54,736 nt of DNA from Mycobacterium sp. (lineage in GTDB: Bacteria > Actinomycetota > Actinomycetes > Mycobacteriales > Mycobacteriaceae). Shown one piece after another: positions 24,327 to 36,576 of this stretch. The translations under genes and the position numbers were made by a program. Position 1 is the stretch's first letter; the number at the start of each line of letters is the position of its first letter. The DNA lies in contig JAOPUT010000290.1 of the NCBI GenBank assembly GCA_025963385.1, positions 1 to 54,736 of the forward strand, given 5' to 3'. The notes below the pieces were generated by a model, which saw only the letters and a program-made list of their open reading frames with translations, was not told where the DNA came from and did no database searches.

Positions 24327-25151
24327 TTGAGTGCACCCACCGCCGACCGCCCCGGCACCGGTGTCTTCTCGCCGACGCGAGCTCAGATCACACAGCGGAC
24401 GCTCCGCACCGACAACTGGTGGAAGTCGCCACTGATCACGGATCTCGGGTTTGCCGCGTTCGTCATCTACGCGACGGTGCGCGCCTTTCAGCAGGACCAC
24501 TTCTTCGTCGAGAAGTACCACTACCTGACGCCGTTCTACTCGCCGTGCATCAGCACGGGCTGCGGCGAGGCCAGTGACTTCTGGCCGCAGATCCTGCCCG
24601 ACGTCTGGTGGCTGCCCTATGCGGCGGCGTCCCTGCCGTTCCTGCTGCTGTTCAGGCTGACCTGCTACTACTACCGCGGGGCCTACTACCGGTCGGTCTG
24701 GCAGTCACCGACCGCCTGCGCCGTGGCCGAACCGCACGCCAAGTACACCGGCGAGACGCGGCTGCCGCTGATCATCCAGAACACCCACCGCTACTTCTTC
24801 TACATCGCCGGGATCATCTCGGTGATCAATACCTACGACGCGATCGTCGCGTTCCACTCGGCCGATGGGCCAGGCGGTTTCGGGTTCGGCCTCGGCAACG
24901 TGATCCTGGTCGCCAACGTGGTGATGCTGTGGATCTACACGCTGTCGTGCCACTCCTGCCGCCACGTGGTCGGCGGCCGGCTCAAGCACTTCTCGAAACA
25001 TCCCGTCCGATACTGGCTGTGGGGTCAGGTCAGCAAGCTGAACACGCGCCACAAGCTGTTCGCGTGGATAACGCTCGGCACCCTGATGCTGACCGATTTC
25101 TACGTCATGATGGTCTCCATCACCGGGTGGGACCTGAGATTCGTTGGCTGA
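24327..25151 (+). CDS. sdhC: Succinate dehydrogenase 1 membrane anchor subunit
   Basis: 274 residues from TTG (GAGG 8 nt upstream). Five or so membrane helices: DLGFAAFVIYATVRAF, LPYAAASLPFLLLFRLTCYYY, YFFYIAGIISVIN, NVILVANVVMLWIYTLSC and FAWITLGTLMLTDFYVMM. Cys/His pairs stand out: C74 and C79 in YSPCISTGCG, and C208-H-S-C-R-H213. The M. smegmatis Sdh1 structure was reported to hold a membrane-embedded Rieske-type 2Fe-2S cluster; these residues are candidate ligands (inference). It couples succinate oxidation to menaquinone. Confidence 0.88.
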   Translation: MSAPTADRPGTGVFSPTRAQITQRTLRTDNWWKSPLITDLGFAAFVIYATVRAFQQDHFFVEKYHYLTPFYSPCISTGCGEASDFWPQILPDVWWLPYAAASLPFLLLFRLTCYYYRGAYYRSVWQSPTACAVAEPHAKYTGETRLPLIIQNTHRYFFYIAGIISVINTYDAIVAFHSADGPGGFGFGLGNVILVANVVMLWIYTLSCHSCRHVVGGRLKHFSKHPVRYWLWGQVSKLNTRHKLFAWITLGTLMLTDFYVMMVSITGWDLRFVG

Positions 25152-25186
25152 CAACACTATTCACGATTTTAGCGAGGACGAAATAG

Positions 25187-27103
25187 ATGGTTGAACTCGA
25201 ACGGCACGAATACGACGTGGTCGTGATCGGAGCCGGCGGGGCGGGACTGCGCGCGGTGATCGAGGCCAGGGAACGCGGCCTGCGCGTGGCGGTGGTGACC
25301 AAGTCGCTGTTCGGCAAGGCCCACACCGTGATGGCCGAGGGTGGCTGCGCGGCGGCGATGCGCAACGTCAACACCAAGGACTCCTGGCAGGTGCACTTCG
25401 GTGACACCATGCGCGGCGGCAAGTTCCTCAACAACTGGCGGATGGCCGAACTGCATGCGCAGGAGGCGCCCGACCGGGTGTGGGAGCTGGAGACCTACGG
25501 CGCCCTGTTCGACCGCACCAAGGACGGCAAGATCAGCCAGCGCAACTTCGGCGGCCACACCTACCCGCGGCTCGCGCACGTCGGCGACCGCACCGGCCTG
25601 GAGATCATCCGCACGCTGCAGCAGAAGATCGTCTCGCTGCAGCAGGACGACAAGCGAGAACTCGGCGACTACGAGGCTCGGATCAAGGTCTTCCACGAAT
25701 GCTCCATCACCGACCTGATCAAGGACGGCGACAGGATCGCGGGGGCCTTCGGATACTGGCGCGAGACCGGCAACTTCATCCTCTTCGACGCGCCAGCGGT
25801 GGTGCTCGCGACTGGCGGAATCGGCAAGTCGTTCAAGGTCTCGTCGAACTCGTGGGAGTACACCGGCGACGGTCACGCCCTGGCGCTGCGCGCCGGATCC
25901 AACCTGATCAACATGGAGTTCATCCAGTTCCACCCGACCGGCATGGTCTGGCCACTGTCCGTCAAGGGCATCCTCGTCACCGAGGGCGTGCGCGGCGACG
26001 GTGGAGTGCTGAAGAACTCCGAGGGCAAACGGTTCATGTTCGACTACATCCCCGCGGTGTTCAAGGGGCAGTACGCCGAGACGGAGGAAGAGGCCGACCA
26101 GTGGCTCAAGGACAACGACTCGGCCCGCCGCACCCCTGACCTGTTGCCCCGTGACGAGGTGGCCAGGGCCATCGTCGCCGAGGTCAAGGCAGGCCGCGGC
26201 ACGCCGCACGGCGGGGTCTACCTCGACATCGCGTCGCGCATGCCCACCGAGGAGATCAAGCGCCGACTGCCGTCGATGTACCACCAGTTCATCGAGCTGG
26301 CCGAGGTGGACATCACCAAGGACGAGATGGAAGTCGGTCCCACCTGTCACTACGTGATGGGCGGGATCGAGGTCGATCCCGACACTGGCGGCGCTGCGAC
26401 TCCGGGGCTGTTCGCGGCCGGTGAGTGCTCCGGTGGCATGCACGGTTCCAACCGATTGGGTGGCAACTCGCTGTCGGACCTGCTGGTGTTCGGCCGCCGC
26501 GCCGGACTCGGCGCATCCGACTACGTGCGGGCGCTGGCCGACCGGCCGAAGCCGCCGCAGGACGCCATCGACGAGGCCACCAAGATGGCGTTGGCGCCCT
26601 ACGAGGCACACGAGAACCCCGAGAACCCCTACACGCTGCACGCCGAGCTTCAGCAGTCGATGAACGACCTCGTCGGCATCATCCGGAAGGAAGCCGAGGT
26701 CGAGGAGGCGCTGACCAAGCTCGACGAACTCAGGGGCCGTCTGCAGAACGTCGCCGTCGAGGGCGGCCGAGTGTACAACCCGGGCTGGCACTTGGCCATC
26801 GACATGCGCAACATGCTGCTGGTCAGCGAGTGCGTGGCCAAGGCTGCGCTGCAGCGCACCGAGAGCCGCGGCGGACATACCCGCGACGACCATCCGGCGA
26901 TGGACGCGAACTGGCGCAACACGCTGCTCGTGTGCAAGACCACCGAGATCGCGTCCGCCGAAGCGCTGGTGCCCCGAGTGACGGTCGACCCCGAGGAACA
27001 GGTTCCGATGCGGCCGGACCTGCTCGAGGTCTTCGAGCTCTCCGAACTCGAGAAGTACTACACCGACGCCGAATTGACCGAGCACCCCGAAAGGAAGGGC
27101 TGA
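25187..27103 (+). CDS. sdhA: Succinate dehydrogenase 1 flavoprotein subunit
   Basis: 638 residues. FAD-binding VVIGAGGAGLRAVIEA opens the protein, and H46 in KAHTVMAEGGCAAAM is the expected covalent-FAD histidine. The mid-domain MEFIQFHPTGMVWP and GVRGDGGVLKNSEGKRFM, the catalytic region with RRTPDLLPRDEVARAI, and LFAAGECSGGMHGSNRLGGNSL are all intact. It oxidises succinate to fumarate. It lies between sdhC and sdhB, with sdhB starting 1 bp after its stop, so translation is probably coupled. Corresponds to Rv0248c by order. Confidence 0.95.
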   Translation: MVELERHEYDVVVIGAGGAGLRAVIEARERGLRVAVVTKSLFGKAHTVMAEGGCAAAMRNVNTKDSWQVHFGDTMRGGKFLNNWRMAELHAQEAPDRVWELETYGALFDRTKDGKISQRNFGGHTYPRLAHVGDRTGLEIIRTLQQKIVSLQQDDKRELGDYEARIKVFHECSITDLIKDGDRIAGAFGYWRETGNFILFDAPAVVLATGGIGKSFKVSSNSWEYTGDGHALALRAGSNLINMEFIQFHPTGMVWPLSVKGILVTEGVRGDGGVLKNSEGKRFMFDYIPAVFKGQYAETEEEADQWLKDNDSARRTPDLLPRDEVARAIVAEVKAGRGTPHGGVYLDIASRMPTEEIKRRLPSMYHQFIELAEVDITKDEMEVGPTCHYVMGGIEVDPDTGGAATPGLFAAGECSGGMHGSNRLGGNSLSDLLVFGRRAGLGASDYVRALADRPKPPQDAIDEATKMALAPYEAHENPENPYTLHAELQQSMNDLVGIIRKEAEVEEALTKLDELRGRLQNVAVEGGRVYNPGWHLAIDMRNMLLVSECVAKAALQRTESRGGHTRDDHPAMDANWRNTLLVCKTTEIASAEALVPRVTVDPEEQVPMRPDLLEVFELSELEKYYTDAELTEHPERKG

Positions 27104-27104
27104 C

Positions 27105-27857
27105 ATGGCTGCATACGACGCGAGCATGCGGGTCTGGCGCGGAGACGAAGACGGTGGGGAGCTGAAGGACTACACCGTCGAGGTCAACGACGGCGAGGTG
27201 GTGCTCGACATCATCCATCGCCTGCAGGCCACCCAGGCCAACGACCTGGCCGTGCGGTGGAACTGCAAGGCAGGAAAATGCGGGTCGTGCTCGGCAGAGG
27301 TCAACGGCCGCCCGCGGCTGATGTGCATGACGCGGATGTCGACGTTCGGCCAGGACGAGACCGTCACCGTCACGCCGCTGCGTACGTTCCCCGTGATGCG
27401 CGACCTGGTGACCGACGTGTCGTTCAACTACCAGAAGGCGCGGGAGATCCCGTCGTTCACGCCGCCCAAGGATCTTCAGCCGGGCGACTACCGCATGCAG
27501 CAGGAAGACGTCGAACGCAGCCAGGAGTTCCGGAAGTGCATCGAGTGCTTCCTGTGCCAGGACGTCTGCCACGTCGTGCGTGACCACGAGGAGAACAAGG
27601 AGAACTTCGCCGGACCGCGCTTCCACATGCGCATCGCCGAGCTCGACATGCATCCGCTGGACGTCGTGGACCGCAAGGACATGGCTCAGGAGGAGTTCGG
27701 GCTGGGCTTGTGCAACATCACCAAGTGCTGCACCGAGGTCTGCCCCGAGCACATCAAGATCACCGACAACGCGCTGATTCCGATGAAGGAGCGCGTCGCC
27801 GACCGCAAGTACGACCCGGTCGTCTGGCTGGGCAAGGTGCTCTTCAAGAAGAAGTAG
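27105..27857 (+). CDS. sdhB: Succinate dehydrogenase 1 iron-sulfur subunit
   Basis: 250 residues. The N-terminal 2Fe-2S domain has C54, C59, C62 and C74 in NCKAGKCGSCSAEVNGRPRLMC order. The C-terminal domain has CIECFLCQDVC (~146-156) and CNITKCCTEVCPEHIK (~204-217) for the 4Fe-4S and 3Fe-4S clusters. It carries electrons from SdhA to the membrane subunit. Last gene of the operon; a strong intrinsic terminator follows 18 bp after the stop. Confidence 0.95.
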   Translation: MAAYDASMRVWRGDEDGGELKDYTVEVNDGEVVLDIIHRLQATQANDLAVRWNCKAGKCGSCSAEVNGRPRLMCMTRMSTFGQDETVTVTPLRTFPVMRDLVTDVSFNYQKAREIPSFTPPKDLQPGDYRMQQEDVERSQEFRKCIECFLCQDVCHVVRDHEENKENFAGPRFHMRIAELDMHPLDVVDRKDMAQEEFGLGLCNITKCCTEVCPEHIKITDNALIPMKERVADRKYDPVVWLGKVLFKKK

Positions 27858-27874
27858 GGCTCGAGTTTGACGTG

Positions 27875-27918
27875 AACGGCTGCGAAGTCCCAACAGGACT
27901 TCGCAGCCGTTTGGTTTT
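27875..27918 (+). terminator. Intrinsic terminator of the sdh operon
   Basis: AACGGCTGCGAAGTCC (27875-27890), loop CAACA, then GGACTTCGCAGCCGTT (27896-27911): a perfect 16-bp stem followed by TGGTTTT. It is among the clearest intrinsic terminators in the window. Confidence 0.9.
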
Positions 27919-28008
27919 GGCGGCCATGCGGGTACCCAGTCGGCGTACGGTAAGTTTCGGAGCCAATCCACGCCATACCCACGCCATTCAGCGACGAAAG
28001 GCACCCAC

Positions 28009-28170
28009 ATGAGCACTGGAGATACCCAGAGCGTCAACGACATTCGCACCGCCATCCGCGAACTCTCCGCCCGCGCCGAGCTGGCTCGAAAAGAGGGCAG
28101 GCCCGAGGACGCGGCTGAGCTGGAGCAACGCGTGCAGGGCTACCGGGACGAACTCGCCGCTAGACCGTAG
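28009..28170 (+). CDS. Small helical protein (53 aa)
   Basis: 53 residues from an ATG with GAAAGG 7 nt upstream. The composition is almost entirely charged helix: RTAIRELSARAELARKEG and AAELEQRVQGYRDELAARP, with a possible coiled-coil hairpin turning at GRPED. No cysteines, no signal. It stands after the sdh terminator with its own hairpin downstream, so it is probably transcribed alone. Family not named; reading frame, RBS and codon use support it. Confidence 0.65.
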   Translation: MSTGDTQSVNDIRTAIRELSARAELARKEGRPEDAAELEQRVQGYRDELAARP

Positions 28171-28202
28171 AACCGCGCTGCGAGATGGCAGTCAGGCAAA
28201 TG

Positions 28203-28227
28203 CTCACTCGCACTTCCGTCGAGTGAG
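28203..28227. terminator. Hairpin between convergent genes
   Basis: CTCACTCG (28203-28210) and CGAGTGAG (28220-28227) pair perfectly around a 9-nt loop, between the small helical gene (+) and the flavin reductase (-). Confidence 0.6.
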
Positions 28228-28246
28228 TTCAATCTTGCGGGAAGCG

Positions 28247-29753
<1,507 letters not shown>

Positions 29754-29859
29754 CCGGCCATGATGGCCTGCTCACGCCACGCTCGCCAGAGTCGGAATCG
29801 TCGTGAACACAAGCGGGGGGGAATCGGTCGGCCCGGGGACGGTAAGGTCACACCCCGAC

Positions 29860-30543
29860 ATGTGGATCACGCTGCTGGCCATGGCCGTTGCGGTCAGCTT
29901 GGAGCCGTTCCGGATCGCCATGACAATCCTGATGATCAACCGGCGGCGGCCGCTGATGCAATTATTCGTCTTCCTCGCCTGCGGGTTCGCGATGGGCATC
30001 ACGGTGGGCACGATCGTGCTGTTCGTGCTGCGACCGGCCCTGGGGTCAGCCCATTTCACGTTGCCCAGAGTGCAGCTCGCGGTCGGCGCAGTGCTACTGA
30101 TCTACGCCGCGGTGGTGGCCACGGACTTGATAGGGCGAGTGGGACGCATGCGCGGTCACGGAGCTGCGGGCCGAGCCGACCGAAGATTCGGACCGCTCGC
30201 GACGCGGATCCGGAAACTTCTCGACGACCGTTCGCCGTGGACGGCAGGCATCGCGGGCCTCGGCATCGCGCTGCCCTCCATCGACTATCTCGCCGTGCTG
30301 GCGCTGATCGCGGCCTCCGGCGCCGGGGCGGCCACCCAGGTCGGCGCCTTACTGCTGTTCAACGTGGTGGCGTTCGGGTTCGTGGAGCTCCCGCTGGTCT
30401 CCTACCTGGTCGCCCCGGACCGTACGCGCGCAACGCTGTCGGCACTGCAGGACTGGGTGCGGAGGCGGCGTCGCCGAGACGTCGCCGTCTTACTGGCCGT
30501 GGTCGGCTGCGTGCTACTCGGCGCGGGGTTCAGCGGGCTCTAG
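29860..30543 (+). CDS. Gap/Sap-like small integral membrane protein (TPP locus)
   Basis: 227 residues from ATG 29860, which gives the family-like start MWITLLAMAVAVSLEP; a GTG at 29803 would add 19 polar residues. About six membrane helices: FVFLACGFAMGITVGTIVLFVL, VQLAVGAVLLIYAAVVA, AGIAGLGIALPSIDYLAVLALIA, VGALLLFNVVAFGFVELPLV and VAVLLAVVGCVLLGAGF, with a basic central loop. It resembles the sulfolipid-1-addressing (Sap)/Gap family, whose members help export surface glycolipids. A gap-like gene accompanies the TPP loci I remember from M. smegmatis and M. abscessus. It converges on fadD23, 17 bp apart. Confidence 0.75.
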   Translation: MWITLLAMAVAVSLEPFRIAMTILMINRRRPLMQLFVFLACGFAMGITVGTIVLFVLRPALGSAHFTLPRVQLAVGAVLLIYAAVVATDLIGRVGRMRGHGAAGRADRRFGPLATRIRKLLDDRSPWTAGIAGLGIALPSIDYLAVLALIAASGAGAATQVGALLLFNVVAFGFVELPLVSYLVAPDRTRATLSALQDWVRRRRRRDVAVLLAVVGCVLLGAGFSGL

Positions 30544-30560
30544 GCCGCCTCACCCCTCGC

Positions 30561-32306
30561 TCAGGCGTCCAACCGGGTGAATTCGTCCTGGCGGTACTGC
30601 TCGACGCAGGCGGCGCGCCGAATCTTGCCGCTCGTGGTGGTGGGAATCGACCCTGGCGGGACCAGGACGAGATCCCCGACGTTCAAGCCGTGTGCATTGG
30701 ATACCGCAGAGGTGACGTCGCTCTTGATCAAGCTGAGCCAGTCCATTTCCTCCAGCGTGGAACCACCTCGCCTCTTGAGCTCGATGACGGTGACCAACTT
30801 CTCGGTGCTGTTCAGCGGGACCGAGATCGCTGCGACCCGACCACGTGTGATCTCTTGAACCGTCGCCTCGATGTCCTCGGGGTAGTGGTTGCGGCCACGG
30901 AAGATCAGCAGATCCTTGATGCGGCCGACGATGAACAGCTCACCCTCGGAGGTGAAACCCAGGTCACCGGTTCGCAGCCAGGGGCCAGCTGGCGTGCCAG
31001 GCGACGGGTCGACCAGCGTTGCGCCGAAGCACCGCTGCTCTTCCGGCGGTTTGCCCCAGTAGCCGGTGGCGACATTGTCGCCGTGCACCCAGATCTCGCC
31101 GATCACGTCCTGCGGGCACTCGCGATTCGTGTCGGAATCGACGATGCGCAGCGCCGGGTCTTGAGGCACCTTGTATTTGACGAGCGCCGTGCCGGTTCCG
31201 GCCGCAGACCGCGCCACGCGGCTCGCGGACAGCTCTTCGACATCGAAGCGGTCCGCCGGCGATGACTCATTCCAGGTGCCGGCCGCGACGAAGACGGTCG
31301 CCTCCGCCAACCCATAGGAAGGACGCATCATGTGATCCCGAAGGTTGAAGTGAGCAAACCGATCAACGAAGCGTCGCAAGGTAGCCAGCTCGACCCGTTC
31401 GGCGCCGCTGATGATGCCGAGCACCCCGCCGAGGTCGAGTCCCGCCAGGTCACCATCGGTGGTTTTGCGGGCGGCCAGGTCAAAGGCGAAGTTGGGCGCC
31501 GCCGAAAAACCACGAGGATTCTCGGCCAGGGCTTGCATCCACCTGGCCGGTCTTTCCAAGAACGCCGCCGGGCCGGTCAAATCAGCGCGGAAGCCGCCCA
31601 GGATCGGGGCGCAGACGCCCAGCACCAAACCCATGTCGTGGTAGAAGGGCAACCACGACACGATCGTATCCGGTGGGGTCATGATGCCGCAGTCCGTGAA
31701 ATAGCTGCGCATCAATTGCTCGAAATTCACCTGGAGGTTGCGATGCGAAAGCATGACCCCCGTCGGCGTTCGAGTCGACCCCGAGCTGTATTGCAAGTAC
31801 GCGACGCTGGGCACATCAGCCGGCTCGATGGTCGGGCCGGGCTCAACGTCCAGATTCAAGGAATCGATTTCGACGATCTTGGGAGCAGTTCCCATGCGTG
31901 CTTGATCTACGTAGTCGCCGACATCGCCGGCGACCGCGGAGGTGGTGAGCACGACCGAGGGCGACGTGTCGACAAAGACCGCGCCCACGCGCTCGTCAGT
32001 CGAGCCGCGATGCGGCAACGGGAGCGGCACCGCGATCAGCCCAGCCTGCATGGATCCCAGAAAAGCCAGAATGTAGTCAAGGCTCTGCGGAGCCAAGATC
32101 ACGGCCCGGTCTCCGACCGACGCACGAAGGTTGAGCTCGCGTGCCACGTTCATGGTTCGGCGGGATAGTTGCGCCCACGTGAGGCTTTCGCGAACACCGG
32201 CCGGGTCGTGGCCGTATTCGGTGAAGGTGAACGCCACCTCATTGGGGCGCAGGCTGGCACGTCCGTGCAGCATCGAGAGAATGGATGACTGGGCGGTAGT
32301 CGTCAT
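30561..32306 (-). CDS. fadD23: Fatty acyl-AMP ligase of the TPP pathway
   Basis: 581 residues from ATG 32306. The adenylation core shows [22 protein letters not shown] (P-loop), the acyl/adenine segment [15 protein letters not shown], and [42 protein letters not shown] (hinge and A8 region). The C-terminal [22 protein letters not shown] carries the A10 Lys. Length and motifs are those of FAALs, which make acyl-AMP and load it onto a partner PKS instead of forming acyl-CoA. It starts 22 bp after the PE stop and is the last gene of the minus-strand operon. It should supply the starter acyl chain to Pks. Confidence 0.9.
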   Translation of the reverse strand: MTTTAQSSILSMLHGRASLRPNEVAFTFTEYGHDPAGVRESLTWAQLSRRTMNVARELNLRASVGDRAVILAPQSLDYILAFLGSMQAGLIAVPLPLPHRGSTDERVGAVFVDTSPSVVLTTSAVAGDVGDYVDQARMGTAPKIVEIDSLNLDVEPGPTIEPADVPSVAYLQYSSGSTRTPTGVMLSHRNLQVNFEQLMRSYFTDCGIMTPPDTIVSWLPFYHDMGLVLGVCAPILGGFRADLTGPAAFLERPARWMQALAENPRGFSAAPNFAFDLAARKTTDGDLAGLDLGGVLGIISGAERVELATLRRFVDRFAHFNLRDHMMRPSYGLAEATVFVAAGTWNESSPADRFDVEELSASRVARSAAGTGTALVKYKVPQDPALRIVDSDTNRECPQDVIGEIWVHGDNVATGYWGKPPEEQRCFGATLVDPSPGTPAGPWLRTGDLGFTSEGELFIVGRIKDLLIFRGRNHYPEDIEATVQEITRGRVAAISVPLNSTEKLVTVIELKRRGGSTLEEMDWLSLIKSDVTSAVSNAHGLNVGDLVLVPPGSIPTTTSGKIRRAACVEQYRQDEFTRLDA

Positions 32307-32328
32307 AGGCGTCGCGTCACGTCCGTTT

Positions 32329-33480
32329 TCAGTGTGCGCCGTTGGACAGCACGGACATGGCACCGTTGACGAGCGTCGAAATGGGATCGCCGCCGCCGCC
32401 GAACGTCGCGTCGTTGGCCGGTGCGGTGACTTGCACGGGGTCGAAGCCGTGCACCGGGTCGACTTGGACCGGTGCGGTCGCCGGATCGTCGTTCCGCGAA
32501 TAGCCCGCATTCACCCGCGGCATCAGTATCGCGTCCAACTGATTCAGCGTGTCCTCGTTGTACCCGAGGTACTTGAAGGCGAGCACCAGGGGAAGGTGCT
32601 GCTCGGGGACCAGGTACGTCGTCGTCGTTGCCCCCCTCGAGTTGACCGTCGTTCGGATGTTCTGCGGCGGAACATTGCTCGGGTTGGTGAACGCAATCGC
32701 GGTGTGACCGGTGGCCAGGCCGGCGATCGAGTTGGCGAGGGCGAACAGGTTGTCCGGCCGGTCGGGAAAGTCGGCGATGCTGTCGTAGGCAGAGACGAAC
32801 TGGTCGGTGTGGTACTGGCTCTCCACCGGTGGCGGCATGCGGTAGTCCAGCGCGGGCACGACACTGCCGACGGGAAACATCTGGGTCAGGAAACTCTCCC
32901 CGAAGGGGGTCTTCGCGAGTGGGTCGCCAAACGTCGCGAAGCTCAGTTGATCAGGCGGCGGAGCGGTCGGATCGTTTGCCATCGATGCCTTCACGGCGTT
33001 GAGTACGAACGCTCCCTCAGACAACCCCATCGCGGTCCCGGGGCCACCGTTGCGGATGGCCGTTTCGAGGTTTGGCTCTCCCTCGTCGACCGACTCGCCG
33101 ATGCTCGGCCCATCCAGCCCCAGACCGGGATGGAGCTCTTCGCCGATCCGGCCGATACCCGGGAACAGGCGTTCCAGGACGTGCCCCTGCACCTGTCCTG
33201 CCGGGTAGTCGACCTTCACCCGCTTCATGCCAGGGAACCAGTCCGCGCCCGTAAGACGGATGTATTCGTCATAGGGAATACCGAGCACGTGAGCTCCGCC
33301 CAGGGCATACGCCGTCGCGTTGGGCCCCGTCGCGGCAGGCGGCGTCGCGGCGGGTCCTGTCGCGCCGGGCGCCGGCGGCACTGGGGCCGCCGAGTCGTCG
33401 GCGATCGCGCTCCCGGCGCCGAAACATCCTGTGACACCGGCAGTTACCAGCACCGCAAATCCTGCGAGGAGTTTCTTCAT
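32329..33480 (-). CDS. PE: PE-PPE-domain acyltransferase of TPP assembly
   Basis: 383 residues from ATG 33480. The N-terminus is exported: [15 protein letters not shown], with a possible lipobox VTG|C19 or Sec cleavage after AIA (residue 27). A Pro/Ala-rich linker runs over residues 30-57. The serine-hydrolase-like domain follows, with nucleophile elbow GLSEG (S154) and the PE-PPE block [16 protein letters not shown]. Despite its usual name the protein lacks a PE leader. The homologue is reported to transfer phleoyl groups between diacyltrehaloses outside the membrane, the last step of TPP synthesis. It lies 54 bp after mmpL10. Confidence 0.85.
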   Translation of the reverse strand: MKKLLAGFAVLVTAGVTGCFGAGSAIADDSAAPVPPAPGATGPAATPPAATGPNATAYALGGAHVLGIPYDEYIRLTGADWFPGMKRVKVDYPAGQVQGHVLERLFPGIGRIGEELHPGLGLDGPSIGESVDEGEPNLETAIRNGGPGTAMGLSEGAFVLNAVKASMANDPTAPPPDQLSFATFGDPLAKTPFGESFLTQMFPVGSVVPALDYRMPPPVESQYHTDQFVSAYDSIADFPDRPDNLFALANSIAGLATGHTAIAFTNPSNVPPQNIRTTVNSRGATTTTYLVPEQHLPLVLAFKYLGYNEDTLNQLDAILMPRVNAGYSRNDDPATAPVQVDPVHGFDPVQVTAPANDATFGGGGDPISTLVNGAMSVLSNGAH

Positions 33481-33533
33481 CCCTATTCCTGACCGCTCGT
33501 CTTCTCTAGTTTCACATACATCACGGACCCCTG

Positions 33534-36500
33534 CTAACTCGACTGCTCGGCTGGTGGCCTGGCCTTCGACGGCGCCGAACGCTGCTCGCCCACTCGCGAG
33601 GGCCACCAGTTCGCCCGCCCCACCAACGCGGCAATCGCAGGCACGGTAATGGTGCGCACGACGAAGGTGTCCAGCAGAATTCCCACCCCGATCACGAAAC
33701 CGCCCTGGATCACGATGCCGATGCTGGAGAACAAGAGCCCGCCCACCGAAGCGGCGAAGATCAACCCCGCCGCGGTGATCACACCACCCGTCGAACTCAG
33801 GGCGCGGATGACGCCGTAACGCGTGCTGTGCGGAGACTCGTCCCGCATTCGCGACACGAAGAGCATGTTGTAGTCGGCGCCCACGGCGACCAGCACCACG
33901 AAGGCCAACGGGGGCACGCTCCAATGCAACTGCTGGCCGAGTACGAACTGGAACGTCAGGACGCCGATGCCGAGCGCCGCGAAATACGAAATCACCACGG
34001 AACCGACGAGATAGAGGGGTGCGACGAACGCACGCAGCAGCACCATCAGCGTCAGCAGGACGACGATGAGGGTCGCGACGATGATGAATCGGATGTCGTG
34101 CTCGTAGTAGTCGCGTGTGTCCCGCAGCGCGGCAGGGAACCCGCCCATCGATATCGTGGCGTCGGACAGGGTGGTGTTCGGCTGGGCACCCCGAGCGGTG
34201 TCACTGATCTCATTGACCTGATCCATCGCCTCGGAGCTGAACGGGTTCAGTTTGGTCTGCACCAGATAGCGCGCCGAGTGGCCGTCGGGGGAGATGAACG
34301 CCTTGGCGGCCTTCTGGAAATCCGGCAGACCCAGCACTTGTTCGGGAATGTTGAACCCCGCCTGTGACGGGTCCGCGGCGTTGTCCTTCATCGTCAAGAG
34401 AAAGGCCGAGGCCTCGTTGAGTCCGGACGCCACCAGTTTGATCTGATCGACGAGTTGGTCCACTCCGCCCGCCACCTGCTGGCTTCCGCCGGCCAGGCGG
34501 TCGGCGTTTTGGGTCAGCTGGGCCAGGCCCGCCTGCGGGCCACCGGGCTTGTTCAGGCCCATGGCGTTGACTGCCTTGGCAACATTGGTGAGTGCGCCAT
34601 TCAGCTTGTTCACCGTGGCGTTGAGGGTCTGCTTGTCACCGAAACCCTGGAACTGGTGCGCGAGGTCGTTGATCTGGTTGAGGTTTCCCTCGTTACTCGG
34701 GTCGACCAGTTGCCGAAACTGCATCCGGGTGTCGCTGCAGGAGGGATTGGCGTCGCAGATCGCGTTGCCGTCCAGCGCCATGAGAACCGGGCCTATCCAG
34801 GCGAAGAAGTTCTTGGTGGCGGTGAAGTTCACACCCATGGAATTGCCGAGCGCGTTGATGCTGTCGACGAGCTTGGCGGCGGTGTCGACGTCCCGTACCA
34901 GCCTGTCCCCGCCGTATTGGGTTCTCATCGAGGAGAACTCAACGATCAGACTCTGGATGCTCGGCACGATCCTGTTGATCTGTGAACGCACGTCACCGAG
35001 GCTGTCGGCCAGCGTGTTGGCCCCGGTCGCCAGTCGGTTGAGGTCGCCGGTGCGCTGGTTGATCTGGTCGGAGCCGTCGGCCAGTCGGGTACCGACCAGC
35101 CCGGCCTGATACGTGGCCCTGAATTCCTGCGGCACTTCGCCCAGGGGCCGGGTGATGCCACTGACCAGCCCGACGTTCGGCAACTGGGCGATGCGCGAAG
35201 CCATCTGTTCCAAGTCCGCGAGCGCCCGCGGTGTGCGCAGATCGTGCGGTGACTGGATGAGGATGAATTCGGGGATGGACTGACTGATGGGGAAATGGCG
35301 TTCCAGCGCGGCGTATCCGACCGAACTCGGCGCCGACGCCGCCACGGCCTTGCGATCGTCGTAATTGAACTTCGCGAAGATCGCGCAGCTGGCCAGTAGG
35401 CCCAAGACGAGCAGGCTGGCAACCAAGTGTGCCACCGGCCGGCGCACGATACGTATGCCGGAACGTCGCCAGAATCGAGCAGTCAGTTCGCGCCGCGGCT
35501 TGACCCACCCGCGCGGCCCGGCGAGCACCAGAATTGCCGGCAGCAGGGTCACTCCGGCCAGGTATGCGATGCCGATACCAATCGCCGACGAGCTTCCGAC
35601 CGTTCTGAACACTCCCATTTTGGCGAAGCTCAACAGGAGAAAGGTGAGGCCCACCGTGGTGGCGGAGGCGGTGATCACCTTCCCGATCGAGATCATTGCC
35701 GCCTTGACCGCCTTCTCGGAGTCCGCGCCCGACCGCACATAGTCGTGATAGCGGCTGATGAGAAAGACCGCGTAATCCGTTCCCGCGCCGGCCATGATCG
35801 CGCTCAGGAATACGATGGACTGGTTCGAGACGCCCGACCCGGTCAACTGGGAGAAGCCCGCCACCGCTGCCTGTGCGATCACCAGGGACGACCCGATCGT
35901 CACCAACGGCAGCAGCATCGTGACCGCGCTGCGGTAGACCAGCAACAGCACGGCGAGCACCAGGACGGCGATCGCGAGCTCGATCGGCAGGCGATCCCGT
36001 TCACCCGCGACGGTGAGGTCCGCGACGGTGGCCGCGGGACCTGTGAGGTGCACGGTCATGGGGCTGCCGGCGACGTTGCGTTCGACGATGTCGGCGACCC
36101 GGTTGTAGGAGTCGAGGGAGCGCGGCGTGCCCAACTCACCCGCGAGGCCCACTGGCAACACCCAGGTCTTCTTGTCCTCACTCGTCAGGAACTGTCGCAG
36201 TTGTGGCGTATTGACGAAATCCTGCACCGACACGACGTCTGCCACGTCGTCGTGCAGCGCGCCCACGAGCTTGCGGTAGGTGGCCTCGTCGGCGGGACCC
36301 AGCCCGTTTTCGTTGATCAACGCCACCAACAGGAGATCGTCGTTGCCCGGTTCGTGAAACGCCTCGTTCATCTTCAAAGCGGTGACACTCGACGGTGCAC
36401 CGCTGGGCAAGATGGCGAGCGGATGCTTCTGAGCCATCTCGCCGAGCGAGGGGAACGACAGCGGCAGGACGACCACCATGGCGATCCAGATGCCTATCAC

Positions 36501-36542
36501 CGCCCAGGGCCATCGCACCACCAGATCGGCTAGCCGTCGCAT
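33534..36542 (-). CDS. mmpL10: MmpL10-type RND lipid transporter
   Basis: 1002 residues from ATG 36542 (GGGAGGG just upstream); an earlier in-frame start at 36611 would overlap papA3. The RND topology is clear: helix 1 at [23 protein letters not shown], a first porter domain, a helix cluster (~190-370) including [28 protein letters not shown], a large second periplasmic domain, and a second cluster with [24 protein letters not shown]. The GTDY and GADY Asp-Tyr pairs are the conserved MmpL proton-relay residues. It exports the trehalose ester intermediate to the periplasm or outer surface. Second gene of the papA3-led operon. Confidence 0.92.
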   Translation of the reverse strand: MRRLADLVVRWPWAVIGIWIAMVVVLPLSFPSLGEMAQKHPLAILPSGAPSSVTALKMNEAFHEPGNDDLLLVALINENGLGPADEATYRKLVGALHDDVADVVSVQDFVNTPQLRQFLTSEDKKTWVLPVGLAGELGTPRSLDSYNRVADIVERNVAGSPMTVHLTGPAATVADLTVAGERDRLPIELAIAVLVLAVLLLVYRSAVTMLLPLVTIGSSLVIAQAAVAGFSQLTGSGVSNQSIVFLSAIMAGAGTDYAVFLISRYHDYVRSGADSEKAVKAAMISIGKVITASATTVGLTFLLLSFAKMGVFRTVGSSSAIGIGIAYLAGVTLLPAILVLAGPRGWVKPRRELTARFWRRSGIRIVRRPVAHLVASLLVLGLLASCAIFAKFNYDDRKAVAASAPSSVGYAALERHFPISQSIPEFILIQSPHDLRTPRALADLEQMASRIAQLPNVGLVSGITRPLGEVPQEFRATYQAGLVGTRLADGSDQINQRTGDLNRLATGANTLADSLGDVRSQINRIVPSIQSLIVEFSSMRTQYGGDRLVRDVDTAAKLVDSINALGNSMGVNFTATKNFFAWIGPVLMALDGNAICDANPSCSDTRMQFRQLVDPSNEGNLNQINDLAHQFQGFGDKQTLNATVNKLNGALTNVAKAVNAMGLNKPGGPQAGLAQLTQNADRLAGGSQQVAGGVDQLVDQIKLVASGLNEASAFLLTMKDNAADPSQAGFNIPEQVLGLPDFQKAAKAFISPDGHSARYLVQTKLNPFSSEAMDQVNEISDTARGAQPNTTLSDATISMGGFPAALRDTRDYYEHDIRFIIVATLIVVLLTLMVLLRAFVAPLYLVGSVVISYFAALGIGVLTFQFVLGQQLHWSVPPLAFVVLVAVGADYNMLFVSRMRDESPHSTRYGVIRALSSTGGVITAAGLIFAASVGGLLFSSIGIVIQGGFVIGVGILLDTFVVRTITVPAIAALVGRANWWPSRVGEQRSAPSKARPPAEQSS

Positions 36543-36576
36543 ATCGCCCTCCCTCTCGCCATCGCTTTGCTCATCG

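Noticed and set aside
25169..27127. Long antisense frame opposite sdhA
   Set aside because: Composition (His/Val/Leu/Arg/Gly-rich, no motifs) is the usual shadow of a high-GC gene.
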